A stretch of DNA of 64,000 nt from an uncultured Bacteroidia bacterium. Lineage in GTDB: Bacteria; Bacteroidota; Bacteroidia; Bacteroidales; F082. The translations under genes were made by a program, and so were the position numbers. Every line of letters starts with the position of its first letter. Within the stretch, counting starts at the first letter, position 1. The stretch spans positions 9,198 to 73,197 of the forward strand of contig CACXUM010000006.1 in assembly GCA_902770835.1 (NCBI GenBank), read 5' to 3'. The notes under the pieces are model-generated. The model searched no databases, was not told where the DNA came from, and was given only the letters and a program-made list of their open reading frames with translations. Below, piece after piece: positions 49,900 through 60,700 of the stretch.

Positions 49900-49999
49900 C
49901 CCCGTTCTCCCGAATTTCCAAATTCGGGAGCCGCGAGCATCAGCATTTGCAATGCGAAAAAAAGGCTTGCGCAGTTGGAGGGAAACACCTAATTTTGCC
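49900..49999 (+). repeat. 100-bp repeat R2
   Basis: Second copy, about 90% identical to R1 by eye. Its palindrome CCCGAATTTCCAAATTCGGG is perfect. It ends TAATTTTG, with TTG 20 nt upstream, and the next ATG is at 50002, so translation could start near the transcript end. Confidence 0.8.
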
Positions 50000-50001
50000 C
50001 C

Positions 50002-50199
50002 ATGAAACGATACGCTCACGTCATGGATCTTGTCATTGGTGTCGCTTGTCTGAGCCCTGCTGGGTGGATAATTGGAGCTTCGTACCTTGCTGTTGACATT
50101 TGCTCGTATGCCATTACAGGACAATCCATCGGGGCTAATGTATATACTTGGTGTGGAGACATAGGCTTTGATTTTAAAACATTTTCAATCGTGTATTAA
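50002..50199 (+). CDS. Truncated paralogue of the Rhs-tip C-terminal domain
   Basis: 65 aa: MKRYAHVMDLVIGVACLSPA, GWIIGASYLAVDICSYAITG, QSIGANVYTWCGDIGFDFKT. SPAGWIxGA-x-SYAxTGQSxG aligns with the last about 50 residues of the protein at 48636-49496. It could be a real small product driven by R2 or merely a pseudogene left by recombination; no ribosome-binding site is evident. AT-rich. Confidence 0.5.
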   Translation: MKRYAHVMDLVIGVACLSPAGWIIGASYLAVDICSYAITGQSIGANVYTWCGDIGFDFKTFSIVY

Positions 50200-50211
50200 A
50201 GTTTTTCCATC

Positions 50212-50610
50212 ATGTTCGGATATTTGTATTATTGGTTTGCCTGTCATTATTATAAAAGGGCTTACAAAGCTGACCATCCTGTTCATTTTTCTGCTGCTAT
50301 TGCAGTAGGAGCCATCCAAATTCTTCTTGTGTTTAATGCGATCTTGACTTATAGAATGTTTTTTCCATCGAATGTTGCTTTTAGTAAAACCACTACTGTT
50401 GTTTTAGCAATCGCAATAGCAGCGGTCATTGCTTGGTTTAATTACAAGTTTTATGGCGGGAAAATAGAAGTTTTAAGCAAGAAATACAAATCATGTGCCT
50501 TAAATAACAAGTTGAAGGGATGGATGGTTTTTTTGTTTATGATTGTTGGCCTGTCTTTATTGCTCCCTTTATTAATAAGTTTTGTTGTTAATTCGTTGTT
50601 TTTAAGGTAG
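50212..50610 (+). CDS. Small membrane protein, candidate immunity protein 2
   Basis: 132 aa with three membrane helices (FSAAIAVGAIQILLVFNAIL, VLAIAIAAVIAWFNYKFYGG, MVFLFMIVGLSLLLPLLISF) and a lysine-rich loop (KIEVLSKKYKSCALNNKLK). Paralogue of the protein at 49503-49889. It follows the truncated tip paralogue by 12 bp, mirroring the first cassette: tip, then membrane protein, then a 100-bp repeat. AT-rich relative to the chromosome. Confidence 0.6.
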   Translation: MFGYLYYWFACHYYKRAYKADHPVHFSAAIAVGAIQILLVFNAILTYRMFFPSNVAFSKTTTVVLAIAIAAVIAWFNYKFYGGKIEVLSKKYKSCALNNKLKGWMVFLFMIVGLSLLLPLLISFVVNSLFLR

Positions 50611-50644
50611 TTGGTTAACCCTCCGTTCTCGCGGATTTGTTTTT

Positions 50645-50744
50645 CCCCGTTCTCCCGAATTTCCAAATTCGGGAGCCGCGAGCATAGGCATTTGCAATGC
50701 GAAAAAAAAGGCTTGCGCGATTGGAGGGAAACACCTAATTTTTC
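50645..50744 (+). repeat. 100-bp repeat R3
   Basis: Third copy, closest to R2; the TAnnTTTG box is changed to TAATTTTTC, so this copy has probably lost the promoter. It abuts the T9SS tail fragment. Confidence 0.8.
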
Positions 50745-50754
50745 TTGCACTTGA

Positions 50755-50988
50755 CACCGTCCCTACCTGTTCTACCCCAACCCCACCCAAGACGTGCTTC
50801 ACCTGCAATACTCCCCCGATGTAACGCCCAAAAGCATAGAGCTTTACGACCTGAAAGGGCGCTTGGTGCGCACGCAGCGCAATGGCCTCGAAAGCCTCAA
50901 TCTGCAAGGCTTGGCCTCGGGTACCTACACTATGCGCGTCATGTTGGAAGATGGGAAGGTGTTTTCAGACAAGGTGGTGAAGGAATGA
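50755..50988 (+). pseudogene. T9SS type A sorting domain fragment
   Basis: The open stretch follows a stop and reads YLFYPNPTQDVLHLQYSPDV, IELYDLKGRLVRTQRNGLES and YTMRVMLEDGKVFSDKVVKE before its stop. It is a complete sorting domain (FYPNPxxDxLxL start, KVVKE end) with no passenger domain. A GTG at 50794 is the only start. It is likely the tail of the gene that also left the 48167-48508 fragment, or of another surface protein. Confidence 0.75.
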
Positions 50989-51036
50989 ACCTTGGGCCTA
51001 AAATTCGGTGGTTGTTGATTTTTTTTTCTTTGCATT

Positions 51037-51069
51037 AAAAAGAAAGTCGTAATTTTACGGCTTTCTTTT
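51037..51069 (+). terminator. Hairpin before the C25 peptidase gene
   Basis: AAAAGAAAGTCGTAA (51037-51051) pairs with TTACGGCTTTCTTTT (51055-51069) with one mismatch. It ends the T9SS fragment unit and lies 22 bp before the peptidase ATG. Confidence 0.6.
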
Positions 51070-51091
51070 GGTATTATCAAAACACTTGGCT

Positions 51092-54000
51092 ATGAAACAC
51101 ACTGCATTTGCACTTGCCTTATTGTTGGCCTTCCCCCTGCTTTCCATCGGCCAAAGTTTCACGATTACTGCATCGGACAGCAAGCACATCAGCCTGCGTT
51201 TCGAGTTGGGCGACTTCAGCATCGACACCCTCATGCGCGAAGGCGAACTGATGCACACCGTCACGGCGAAAGGCATCGTCGCACCCAACGACTACGGCCT
51301 GCCCAACCTGCCCACCTTCAACCGCTTCATCGCCATTCCGCAAGGCGCGAAAGTCGTCGTGGAAGCTAAGACAATGCGCGACGAAATCATTTCGGGCATC
51401 AACATCGCGCCCTCGGTGGGGAGCCAATGCGAGAACGAACCCGAAAGGCCTTTCTTCAAGGATCCGAAAGTCTACGCCAACAATGCCTTCTACCCTTCGG
51501 AAGCCGTGCGAACCGCCGAGCCTCAACAGCTTCGCGGCGTGGACGCTATCCACCTCGGCGTTTGTCCCGTGCAGTTCAATCCCATGACGAAAAAGATTGC
51601 CGTTCACCGCCAAATCGACATCGACATCCATTTTGAGGGCGGCAACGGGCACTTCGGCGACGACCGCCTCCGCTCGCGTTATTGGGACCCCATCCTGAAA
51701 AACAACCTGCTCAACTACGACTGCCTCAAGCCTATTGACTACGACGCGCGTATGCAGCAATGGATGCAAAGCCGTGCCACCGGCTGGGAATACCTCATCA
51801 TCACGCCCGACAACGACGCTTTCTACGAAGCCGGAAAGGAACTTGCCGAATACCGCACCAAGCAAGGCATCTACGCCAAAACCATGCGGGTTACGGAAAT
51901 CGACAACCCCACCGGGCAAATGGGCCAAACCGTAATAAAGAAATGGATCAGGGATGCTTACGCCAATTGGGACATCCCTCCGGTAGCTGTTTGCATCATC
52001 GGCGAGAGCAGCAACGATCTTCAGCAACACGTGCCCGGATGCACGACACTGCATCCGAGTGACAATTTCATCACCTCCGACAACCCCTACGCCGACGTGA
52101 ATGACGACTTCCTGCCCGACATCTGCTTCTCGCGCATCCTCGCCCAAAACGAGGAGGAACTGCCCGTACTCATCGGGAAAATCAAGGAATACGAATACAC
52201 CAACCCTGTCAGCAACCCTTATTATTACACCCATCCCCTGACGGCGGCAGGCTGGCAAGACATCATGTGGTTCCAACTCACCATAGCGACCATCAGCGGC
52301 TTCCTGAGCCAACACGGCAAAACGCCCGTACGCATCAACGAAGTCTTCTCCGGCGGCATCGGCGAAGTATGGTCGGCGGCTCCGGGCACTTCCACGTTGG
52401 TCAACTACTTCGGGCCAGAAGGCTTGGGCTACATCCCCGCCTCACCCACCGAACTTGGGGGCTGGACGGGCGGCACCGCCGAACAAGTCATCAATGCCAT
52501 CAACAACGGTGCCTACCTCATCCAACACCGCGACCACGGCTGGAACACAAAATGGTACCAACCCGAAATCTACACCACCGACTTCGACGCCATCAACAAC
52601 GTGAACAAGTTGACTTTCCTCATTTCCGTCAACTGCCGGACAGGTATGTACGACATTTCGACCGTCAGTTTCATCGAGGAACTCCTGCGCATGACCCGCG
52701 ACGGGCAAAACGCGGGCATTGTGGGTGCCATCGGGCCAGTGGGACAAACCTATTCCTTCGCCAACGACATCTTCCTTTGGGGCGTTTGGGACCTCTTCGA
52801 GCCTACCTTCCTCCCCGACTACGGCCCCTATGCCTCCCATGCTGGCAATTGGCTGCCCGCTTTCGGCTGTGTGTCAGGGAAATATTTCCTTGAAACCCAA
52901 GTCTTCCCTGGTACCGACCAAAACATGCGTACCACCATCTACAACACTTACCACACCTTCTGCGATGCCTTCATTCGCGTTTTCACCGACATTCCGCAAC
53001 CCATCAACACCACGCACGACGAAAGAATCCAAAGCTACATGCCGTTCCACATCACCGCTCCCGAGGGGTCGCAAATTTCGCTTTCCGCCTACATCAACCG
53101 GCAATGGCGCATCTTGGCCACCGCCACAGGCACGGGCGAGGAACAAACCATGACCATTATGGAAACCATCCCCACAGAGACTATCCACCTCACCATCACG
53201 GGCGAAAACTTCCTGCGCGTGGAAGAAGACATCCCTCTGGGACCTTGCGATAGGCCTTTCGTCGTAGTTGATAGCATCGCCTTGAATGGAGGCGGACTCA
53301 CGCTGCACTACAACCAGCCCGCCACCGTCGACGTCAATGTGACCAATGTGGGGCTACAAGGCTGCAACGGCGGCACGGTGAGCATGACCTCAACCTCGGA
53401 ACAACTGACCATCACGCAAGGCCAAGCCTCATTTGAAGCCCTACCATCCAATGAGAGCCAATTCATTGTGAACGCCTTCCAAATCGAACTCGGCGACGAC
53501 ATTCGCGACAGGGCACACATCCCCTTCATCCTCACCTCCCAATTTGGCGACGAAACATACGCCCAACAATTCGACATTGACGTGCTGGCGCCCAACATCC
53601 ACATCGAACTGACCGACATCGACGATACGCAAGGCAACAGCAACGGGCTTCTCGACCCGGGCGAATTTGTCAGGCTCATCTTCAGTGTAGAAAACAATGG
53701 CCACTATCCCGCCGAAAGTCCGTGCATCTCCTTGACCAACAACGAGAACCATATCCGCGTCATCACGCCCGAAATCCAACTTGACGACTTGGAAATAGAC
53801 GAATCCATCGAAATCTCCTTTGATGTTTTCGTGGAGTTCATCGCGGGCGAGGTGTCGTTCATCGACCTTTTGTTGCAATCCACCGTCAACGGCATCCTGT
53901 TCACCCAAGACATCCTTTGTCCCGTCGGTTATGTGGTTGACAGTTTTGAAACCGGTGAATTCGAAACTGAATATTGGACCCACGACCCCATCCACCCGTG

Positions 54001-54592
54001 GACTATCGTCACCAGTTCCATGTCATTTGAGGGCAACCACTGTGCCAAGTCGGGCGAAATAGACCACAACGAAACCTCACAACTCACCCTGCGGTTCAAC
54101 TCTACCGATCCGGGCGACATCAGTTTCTATGCAAGGGTGTCGTCGGAAGAGAGCTGGGACTTACTCAACTTCTACATTGACGGCGAGGAAAAAGGCCATT
54201 GGTCGGGTGAAATATGGTGGGTCAACCTAACCTTCCCGACCACACCCGGACGGCACATCTACAAATGGGCCTACACCAAGGACTCATCCGTGGACGCCGG
54301 CTCCGACTGTGCTTGGATTGACTATATAGTGCTGCCGCCCCACCTCGACGAACTGACCGAGCAATCCGACCAAACCCTAACCCTCCATCCCAACCCCACC
54401 ACCGACCAAGTTGCCCTCGAACTGGAACACCTTGGCGACTTCAGCGTGAGGGTTTACGACGCCAACGGAAGGCTCATACTGGCCGTTCACAACAATAACA
54501 CACTATCATTCAAGGACTTGCCATCAGGAATGTACCAAGTCATTGTGGAACAAAACGGCCAACGCTGGAGCCGAAAAATCATCAAAATGTAA
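51092..54592 (+). CDS. C25 (gingipain-like) cysteine peptidase with T9SS sorting domain
   Basis: 1166 aa from the ATG at 51092. Signal peptide (FALALLLAFPLLSIGQS), a propeptide with APNDYGLPNLPTFNRFIAIP, then the peptidase domain: YLIITPDNDAFYEAGKELAE, AVCIIGESSN, AYLIQHRDHGWNTKWYQPEI, FLISVNCRTGMYD and GIVGAIGPVGQTYSFANDIF. The catalytic His (about residue 482) and Cys (about 515) are 33 residues apart, the same spacing as His211 and Cys244 of RgpB. Later domains: an Ig-like region, a cleaved-adhesin-like part (DSFETGEFETEYWTHD), and the sorting domain LTLHPNPTTDQVALELEHLG ending RWSRKIIKM. Exported by Sec and then T9SS to the cell surface. Substrate specificity is not readable; the R/K-type S1 site was not identified. 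Confidence 0.9.
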   Translation: MKHTAFALALLLAFPLLSIGQSFTITASDSKHISLRFELGDFSIDTLMREGELMHTVTAKGIVAPNDYGLPNLPTFNRFIAIPQGAKVVVEAKTMRDEIISGINIAPSVGSQCENEPERPFFKDPKVYANNAFYPSEAVRTAEPQQLRGVDAIHLGVCPVQFNPMTKKIAVHRQIDIDIHFEGGNGHFGDDRLRSRYWDPILKNNLLNYDCLKPIDYDARMQQWMQSRATGWEYLIITPDNDAFYEAGKELAEYRTKQGIYAKTMRVTEIDNPTGQMGQTVIKKWIRDAYANWDIPPVAVCIIGESSNDLQQHVPGCTTLHPSDNFITSDNPYADVNDDFLPDICFSRILAQNEEELPVLIGKIKEYEYTNPVSNPYYYTHPLTAAGWQDIMWFQLTIATISGFLSQHGKTPVRINEVFSGGIGEVWSAAPGTSTLVNYFGPEGLGYIPASPTELGGWTGGTAEQVINAINNGAYLIQHRDHGWNTKWYQPEIYTTDFDAINNVNKLTFLISVNCRTGMYDISTVSFIEELLRMTRDGQNAGIVGAIGPVGQTYSFANDIFLWGVWDLFEPTFLPDYGPYASHAGNWLPAFGCVSGKYFLETQVFPGTDQNMRTTIYNTYHTFCDAFIRVFTDIPQPINTTHDERIQSYMPFHITAPEGSQISLSAYINRQWRILATATGTGEEQTMTIMETIPTETIHLTITGENFLRVEEDIPLGPCDRPFVVVDSIALNGGGLTLHYNQPATVDVNVTNVGLQGCNGGTVSMTSTSEQLTITQGQASFEALPSNESQFIVNAFQIELGDDIRDRAHIPFILTSQFGDETYAQQFDIDVLAPNIHIELTDIDDTQGNSNGLLDPGEFVRLIFSVENNGHYPAESPCISLTNNENHIRVITPEIQLDDLEIDESIEISFDVFVEFIAGEVSFIDLLLQSTVNGILFTQDILCPVGYVVDSFETGEFETEYWTHDPIHPWTIVTSSMSFEGNHCAKSGEIDHNETSQLTLRFNSTDPGDISFYARVSSEESWDLLNFYIDGEEKGHWSGEIWWVNLTFPTTPGRHIYKWAYTKDSSVDAGSDCAWIDYIVLPPHLDELTEQSDQTLTLHPNPTTDQVALELEHLGDFSVRVYDANGRLILAVHNNNTLSFKDLPSGMYQVIVEQNGQRWSRKIIKM

Positions 54593-54642
54593 TCAAAAAT
54601 CGGATTTTTTGCACAAAAAACGCTCGATTACAAGTTTTTGTC

Positions 54643-54650
54643 TAAATTTG
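54643..54650 (+). promoter_or_regulatory. -7 element of the first PKD protein
   Basis: TAAATTTG lies 36 bp before the ATG at 54687. The -33 TTG was not placed with confidence. Confidence 0.4.
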
Positions 54651-54686
54651 CAGTTTCAATGTGTATCACCTCATAAAACAACAACT

Positions 54687-57557
54687 ATGAATCGTATCTT
54701 CAAGGCTCTGGCCATCGTCGCACTGCTTTCGCTCACTCCCTTGCGGCAGTTTGCCCAACAACCCTACAGGCAATATGCCGACGAGGGCATCATGCTCAAC
54801 TTTTTTGAAATCGGCAACCCCGACCTCCGTTTGTATCTGCTTTACAACATCGGGCTTGACGACAGGTTCTCGCTGCTTGCGGAGGACGAGTACGGCCAAT
54901 TCATTGTCAATCCGAGCGAAGACCACTTCGACGGCAATTTCTTTGAGGCTTTCGAGTCGTTTTACAACAACGCCGCCACCAACTTCCGCATGATTGACAA
55001 AGTGGATCTCGACAGGCTCGTTCCCCAATGGAAAGAGCGCGTTCCGGCCATGTTTTTTACCTCTATCACCATGGATTTGGCGCTCAACCGAGCCATGACC
55101 GAAAACAACCATTGCGTTGATTCCGACCCTTTCTGCACTTCAGACGTCATCACCTTCAACGCGGCCAACACCAGCCAAACCGCCGACCAACTTGAGGCAC
55201 CCGGCGTTTTCGACGACGGTTGCATTGGCTCATCCTACAATCCCTCGTGGTATCACATGAGAATTAACACGGGCGGACAGTTCATTATTCACATGGAAGG
55301 CCACGACCCGTGGTCCAACGTAGAAAGGGACATCGACTTCTGCATGTGGGGGCCTTTCGAGCATCCAACCGACCCTTGCGTTGCCCAACTGACGACAGAC
55401 AAAATCATCGACTGCAATTATTCGTCTTCCTATTCTGAAGACATCTTTCTGGGCTATTCTGAAGGCCAGCATGTGCATAACCAGAGCCACGGCACCATCA
55501 CTGAGCACACCCCCGAAACAGGAGAATATTACATCCTGATGATTACCAACTATTCGCGTGAGCCTTGTGTCATTTCGTTCACCAAGACCGAAGGCTCAGG
55601 CCCCGGCACCACCGACTGCGGCATCCTGCCCGGCATTGCCACCAACGACGGCCCTTATTGCGTCGGCGAAACCATTCATCTCTCCGTCACCACGCAAGCT
55701 GGTGCCACTTACAGTTGGACCGGCCCGAACAATTTCACCTCCACTTCGCAAAGCCCCACCTTGCCGAACTGCACTATGGAAATGGCTGGCACCTATACCT
55801 GTGTGACAACCGTTGATGGACAAACCACCACCGGCTCGACCGAGGTCGTCATCTATGCCATGCCTGTCGCCGACTTCGAGTTCACCGCCGTTTGCGAAGG
55901 CACACCCACCCAATTCACCAGCACAGCCACCACCAACCCCTTGGGGCATGAAATTACAAGTTATGAATGGGATTTTGGCGACGGCACCACCGACGACACC
56001 CAAAACCCAACACACACTTACGCCGCTCCGGGCACCTACAATGTGACACATACCGTACAGACGGGTCGCCGGTGCGTAGATGAAATCACCCTGACAGTGA
56101 CCGTCTATACCATCCCGACCATCACCGTAACGTCTAACCCCACCCAAGTCATCTTCGGCGGCACCGCAACTCTCACCGCCAATGCGACACCAGCAGGGAA
56201 CTACACCTACCATTGGGAACCCGCCAACATGGTGACCAACCCCAACAGCCAAACCACCCAAACCGTGCCCCTCACCTCGTCGCAAGTGTACACAGTCACC
56301 GTAACAAGTGTTGACGGCGGCTGCACCAGTACCCAACAAATAGTGGTGAACATGGAAGGCTCCGACATGACGGCAACGGCCATCGCCGAACCCGGCGAAA
56401 TCTGCGAGGACGGCACGACTACCCTCCACGCCTACCCCATCAACGGCACGGGCAACTACACTTACAATTGGACGCCAGCCAACCTGCTCAGCAATGCGAG
56501 TGTGCAACACCCCATAGCCACACCTCCCCTTGGGCAGACCGAATTCTCTTGCACCATCAGCGACGGCATCGCCACGCAGATCGTCACCGTGACCGTGACC
56601 GTTTATCCCAAGGAAGTGCAAGACCTCTATGAATCCATTTGCGCTAACGAGACCTACAACTTCTTCGGCCAAGTACTCAACACTTCGGGCGTTTATACCC
56701 ACCACTTGCAGACCCAACATGGCTGCGACAGCCTTTTGAGGCTCAACCTCACCGTAAACTCTCTCGATGCGTACGAGTTCACCGTTCCCGTAGAGGAAAG
56801 TTGCGACGAATACTTTTGGGATCCGCAAGGTCACGAAATCGTAGCAACCGACCATGATGGCCTGACCTACGACCTTTCCGGCGATTATGAAAGGACGTAC
56901 AAAAACCACATGGGCTGCGACAGTGTTGTGAAGATGCACGTGCAATTCAACTACACGCCCGCACCCACGCCCATCTATCCAATGGACCCGGCAAACACCG
57001 CTCCCCACTGGGTGGTTCCGTCAACAGAATTCCAAATCAACACATACGATTTCGAACTTTGGGACACCAACCCGAACTGCTATTGGGACACCGTCACGTG
57101 GTCGTGCGACGAGGCTCCCGGATGGCCGCTTGAGCCTTTCGGCTTGAAAGGCCAGAGTTGCAAAGTGTATGTGCTCGAACACGTTGACGACACCATTTGG
57201 CTGAAAGCCCACGCCTTCAACCGTTGCTCGCCCAACGAAGGCATCGAGCAGAAGTATTGGCTCATCAGTTCGTTCTACGGCGTGGAGGAACAGGAGGAGG
57301 CTTTCGGTTTCGACGTGATTCCCAATCCCAACAACGGGCAGATGGCCTTGCGTTTCGAGTCGCTGACGGGACGAATCTTCGTAAAGGTGTATGACATGCG
57401 CGGCGTGCTTGTCGACGAGTTTGAAACCTTCAACGGCTCAGTCAGCAGCACGCACAATTACCAGATGAAGCCTTCGGCGGGCGGCATCTATTTCTTTGTC
57501 GCCACTTCCAAGGAAGGCACCGTGACCCGCAAGGTTGTGGTGGAGTCGGTACATTGA
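54687..57557 (+). CDS. Large T9SS surface protein with PKD/Ig domains, paralogue 1
   Basis: 956 aa from the ATG at 54687 (MNRIFKALAIVALLSLTPLR signal peptide, cleavage near QFA-Q). N-terminal unique domain, then an Ig-like region (YCVGETIHLSVTTQAGATYS), a PKD domain (SYEWDFGDGTTDDTQNPTHT), two YTVTVTSVDGGC-type Ig repeats, GCDSLLRLNLTVNSL-type modules, a terminal module beginning PHWVVPSTEFQINTYDFELW and a sorting domain (FGFDVIPNPNNGQMALRFES). Similar in order and wording to the next gene, so they are paralogues. Cell-surface location; adhesion or matrix role is inferred. Confidence 0.85.
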   Translation: MNRIFKALAIVALLSLTPLRQFAQQPYRQYADEGIMLNFFEIGNPDLRLYLLYNIGLDDRFSLLAEDEYGQFIVNPSEDHFDGNFFEAFESFYNNAATNFRMIDKVDLDRLVPQWKERVPAMFFTSITMDLALNRAMTENNHCVDSDPFCTSDVITFNAANTSQTADQLEAPGVFDDGCIGSSYNPSWYHMRINTGGQFIIHMEGHDPWSNVERDIDFCMWGPFEHPTDPCVAQLTTDKIIDCNYSSSYSEDIFLGYSEGQHVHNQSHGTITEHTPETGEYYILMITNYSREPCVISFTKTEGSGPGTTDCGILPGIATNDGPYCVGETIHLSVTTQAGATYSWTGPNNFTSTSQSPTLPNCTMEMAGTYTCVTTVDGQTTTGSTEVVIYAMPVADFEFTAVCEGTPTQFTSTATTNPLGHEITSYEWDFGDGTTDDTQNPTHTYAAPGTYNVTHTVQTGRRCVDEITLTVTVYTIPTITVTSNPTQVIFGGTATLTANATPAGNYTYHWEPANMVTNPNSQTTQTVPLTSSQVYTVTVTSVDGGCTSTQQIVVNMEGSDMTATAIAEPGEICEDGTTTLHAYPINGTGNYTYNWTPANLLSNASVQHPIATPPLGQTEFSCTISDGIATQIVTVTVTVYPKEVQDLYESICANETYNFFGQVLNTSGVYTHHLQTQHGCDSLLRLNLTVNSLDAYEFTVPVEESCDEYFWDPQGHEIVATDHDGLTYDLSGDYERTYKNHMGCDSVVKMHVQFNYTPAPTPIYPMDPANTAPHWVVPSTEFQINTYDFELWDTNPNCYWDTVTWSCDEAPGWPLEPFGLKGQSCKVYVLEHVDDTIWLKAHAFNRCSPNEGIEQKYWLISSFYGVEEQEEAFGFDVIPNPNNGQMALRFESLTGRIFVKVYDMRGVLVDEFETFNGSVSSTHNYQMKPSAGGIYFFVATSKEGTVTRKVVVESVH

Positions 57558-57609
57558 TGTTTTTTTCGCATTTATTTCCATTCAAAGCCTTAAGTATTCA
57601 GATTTTGTG

Positions 57610-57617
57610 TATATTTG
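57610..57617 (+). promoter_or_regulatory. -7 element of the second PKD protein
   Basis: TATATTTG, 88 bp before the ATG at 57706; the leader carries no frame. Confidence 0.45.
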
Positions 57618-57705
57618 GCGGTTAATATAGGGATTCCATAAGTGAAACCCACCTGAAAAGCACCATAAAAACTATTGATATTCAATGAATTAAAAACGCT
57701 GTCAC

Positions 57706-60700
57706 ATGAATAAATTAGCAAAAATCTTAGGTATTGCCTCGTTCCTCTTGGTCATGCCGCTGCAACAGTTTGGTCAAACTGTAAAGAACAACATCATCGA
57801 AATCGAACTCAGCGCGATTACAAACCCCGATTTCCGTTATTGTTTGCTATCCTCGATAGCCAATGATGACGAACTCATCTACACGGTCGACGAGGAAAAC
57901 AGCAGTGTGTTGCTTACCACCTCACAGCCTATGCCTGAAAACCAATTCCAAGCCTACTTTGACAATCTTATGGCCAATGCAGACACCGAATTCAATTCGT
58001 TTTTGGCTGCTGACAAGGAGACGCAGGGCGCATCTTTCTCCGCATGGAAAGAGAATTTGCCCCAAGACCTTTTTGTATTGCTATTCAGACAGATGCTCAT
58101 TGAAAATCCAGTCAACAGGGACGGAAACCAAACTTGTGCCACAGCAGATCCGTTTTGCACGACGGACGTGGTCAGTTTCTATATTGATGCCAGCGTTAGC
58201 GGCTCATGCGAACCAGGGCCAGACTATGGTTGCATGACCCCCTACATTGCCAGACCTCCTTATTGGTTCTATATGAAAATAGGTGTGGCAGGCACATTCA
58301 CCATCCAAATAACCAATAGCAACAACAACGACTTGGACTTCTGCGCCTGGGGACCTTTTACAGACCCTGTTAGCCCATGTACAAGCCAACTGACTTCCGA
58401 CAAGATCATCGACTGCGACTCGCCTTACAACAGCGTTCAGGAATGTACCATCCCTGCGAGTTCGCAAGTCGGGCAATACTATCTTTTGGTGATTACGAGA
58501 TATTCATCAGGTTCTACGACTGTCACCTTCTCTAAAGTCCCTGGTAGCGGCCCTGGCGAGACCGACTGCGGCATTTTGCCCCCAATGGTCGAAAACGACG
58601 GTCCCTATTGCGTTGGCGAAACCATCCACCTGACCGCCAACGGACAAACAGGAGCCTCCTATAGTTGGACAGGCCCTAACGGTTTTTCGTCGACCCAACA
58701 GAACCCGACTATCCACAACTGCACGATGGCCCATTCCGGCACCTACACTTGCACCATTTCCATAGGCAGCGCAACCAACAGCGCAACCACCGAAGTGGTA
58801 GTCATACCCCAACCCACGGCCAACTTCAACTACACCTCGGAGTGCAGAGGCACGCCGACACAATTCACCAGCACCAGCACCACCAACCCGCCAGGGCAGC
58901 AAATACAGAGTTACCAATGGAACTTCGGCGACGGGCAGACCGGCTCGGGCCAAAGCGTGACGCACACCTATGCCAATGCTGGTAACTATACGGTCACCCT
59001 GACCACTTCGTGCGGCAACGGCCATTGCACCAGCACCAAGACCCAAACCGTGCCCGTGTATGCCGCGCCTGTTGCCGCAGCCACGGCCAACCCCAGCACG
59101 GTAATCTATGGCGGCGTTTCGACCCTGACCGCCACGGCAGGCACCACCGGCTCATTCAACTTCCACTGGGAACCGGCCAACATGGTGGTCAATCCCAACG
59201 CCCAAACCACGCAGACCGTCCCGTTGCAGGCCACGCAAACCTACACCGTGACCGTCACCAACCCGCAAGGCGGCTGCTCAAGCACGGCACAAGTCACTGT
59301 GAGCATGGAAGGCTCCAACATGACCGCCCACGCCACCGCCGACCAAAACACCTTGTGCGAAGGCGAGTCGACCACACTGCACGCCTATCCTTCGGGCGGC
59401 ACGGGCAACTACACCTATAGTTGGACTCCTGCCAACACGCTCAACAACGCCAACATCCAAAACCCCGTGGCCACACCGCCCGTGGGCACCACCACCTACA
59501 CATGCGCCGTCAGCGACGGCATCACCAGCCAGAACGTCAACGTGTCGGTAACCGTCTATCCCAACATGGAGTCCGACATCTACCAGACCATCTGCGAAAA
59601 CCAAACTTACCAGTTCTTCGACCAAGCCCTGCAAGCACCCGGCGTTTACAGTCACACCATCGAGACCACGCACGGCTGCGACAGCACCATCCACCTGCAC
59701 CTTGACAATTGGGACATCTACGAAACCCCCATTACGCGCCATTTCTGCCAAGGCGAATCCTACAACTTCTTCGGCAATCAACTGAGTTCGGGAGGCATCT
59801 ATTACCACACCTTGGAATCGGTTCACGGCTGCGACAGCACCATCAAACTCAACCTCATCCAAGACCCGGTTTATGAAATCCACCTGACCGAATCGACATG
59901 CCAAGGCGGACCGGGCTATTACTTTGCTCCACTTGATATGTATTTCCCGCCCAGCCCATATCCGAATGTACTCATGTTTGAAACGGCTGCAGGCTGCGAC
60001 AGCATCGTTTTCCTCACCGTTGAAGAAGCCGAGTACAACTCAAAGACCTACAATGTGTCGCTTTGCGCCACCGAGTACACTTGGGGTTCAAACGGGATGA
60101 CCTATTACGAATCAGGCACCTACTACGATACCCTTTCGTTCCCCAACGCTTGCGACAGCACCCTCACCCTCAACCTTGAACTGAGACCCAGTTTCAACGA
60201 TAATATTGAGGTTACCAGTTGTGACAAATATCGCTGGAAAAACGACACTTATGGTGTTGACATGACCTTCGAAGAAAGCACGGTTTACACGCACCACTAC
60301 AGCAATGCTTTCGGCTGCGACAGCGAGGCGACCCTCTATCTCACCATCAACGACCACGATGAGGTAACGTTAGAAGTGCCTGTAAATGAGAGTTGCGATA
60401 GTTACCTTTGGGATCCGCAAGGCCACGAATACACTCCGGGCAGCATTTACGTTCAAGGCAACGCCTATGATCCAGAAGACCATGTGTTCAACATTTCAAC
60501 TCACGGGACTCCATACGTCAGGACTTATAAGAACATCCACGACTGCGATAGCGTCGTGTCGATGTATGTCACATTCGAGTACACCCCTCACCCCACTCCC
60601 ATCTATCCCATGGATGCCACCAACGACAAGCCGCACTGGGTTGTGACGGCCACCGAGTTCCAAATCAACTCTTACGACTTCAACCTTTGGGACGAAAACC

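Noticed and set aside
55596..57008. Long minus-strand open frame of 470 codons
   Set aside because: It lies wholly opposite a strongly supported T9SS surface protein with PKD and Ig motifs; Gly/Val-rich composition is that of an antisense shadow.
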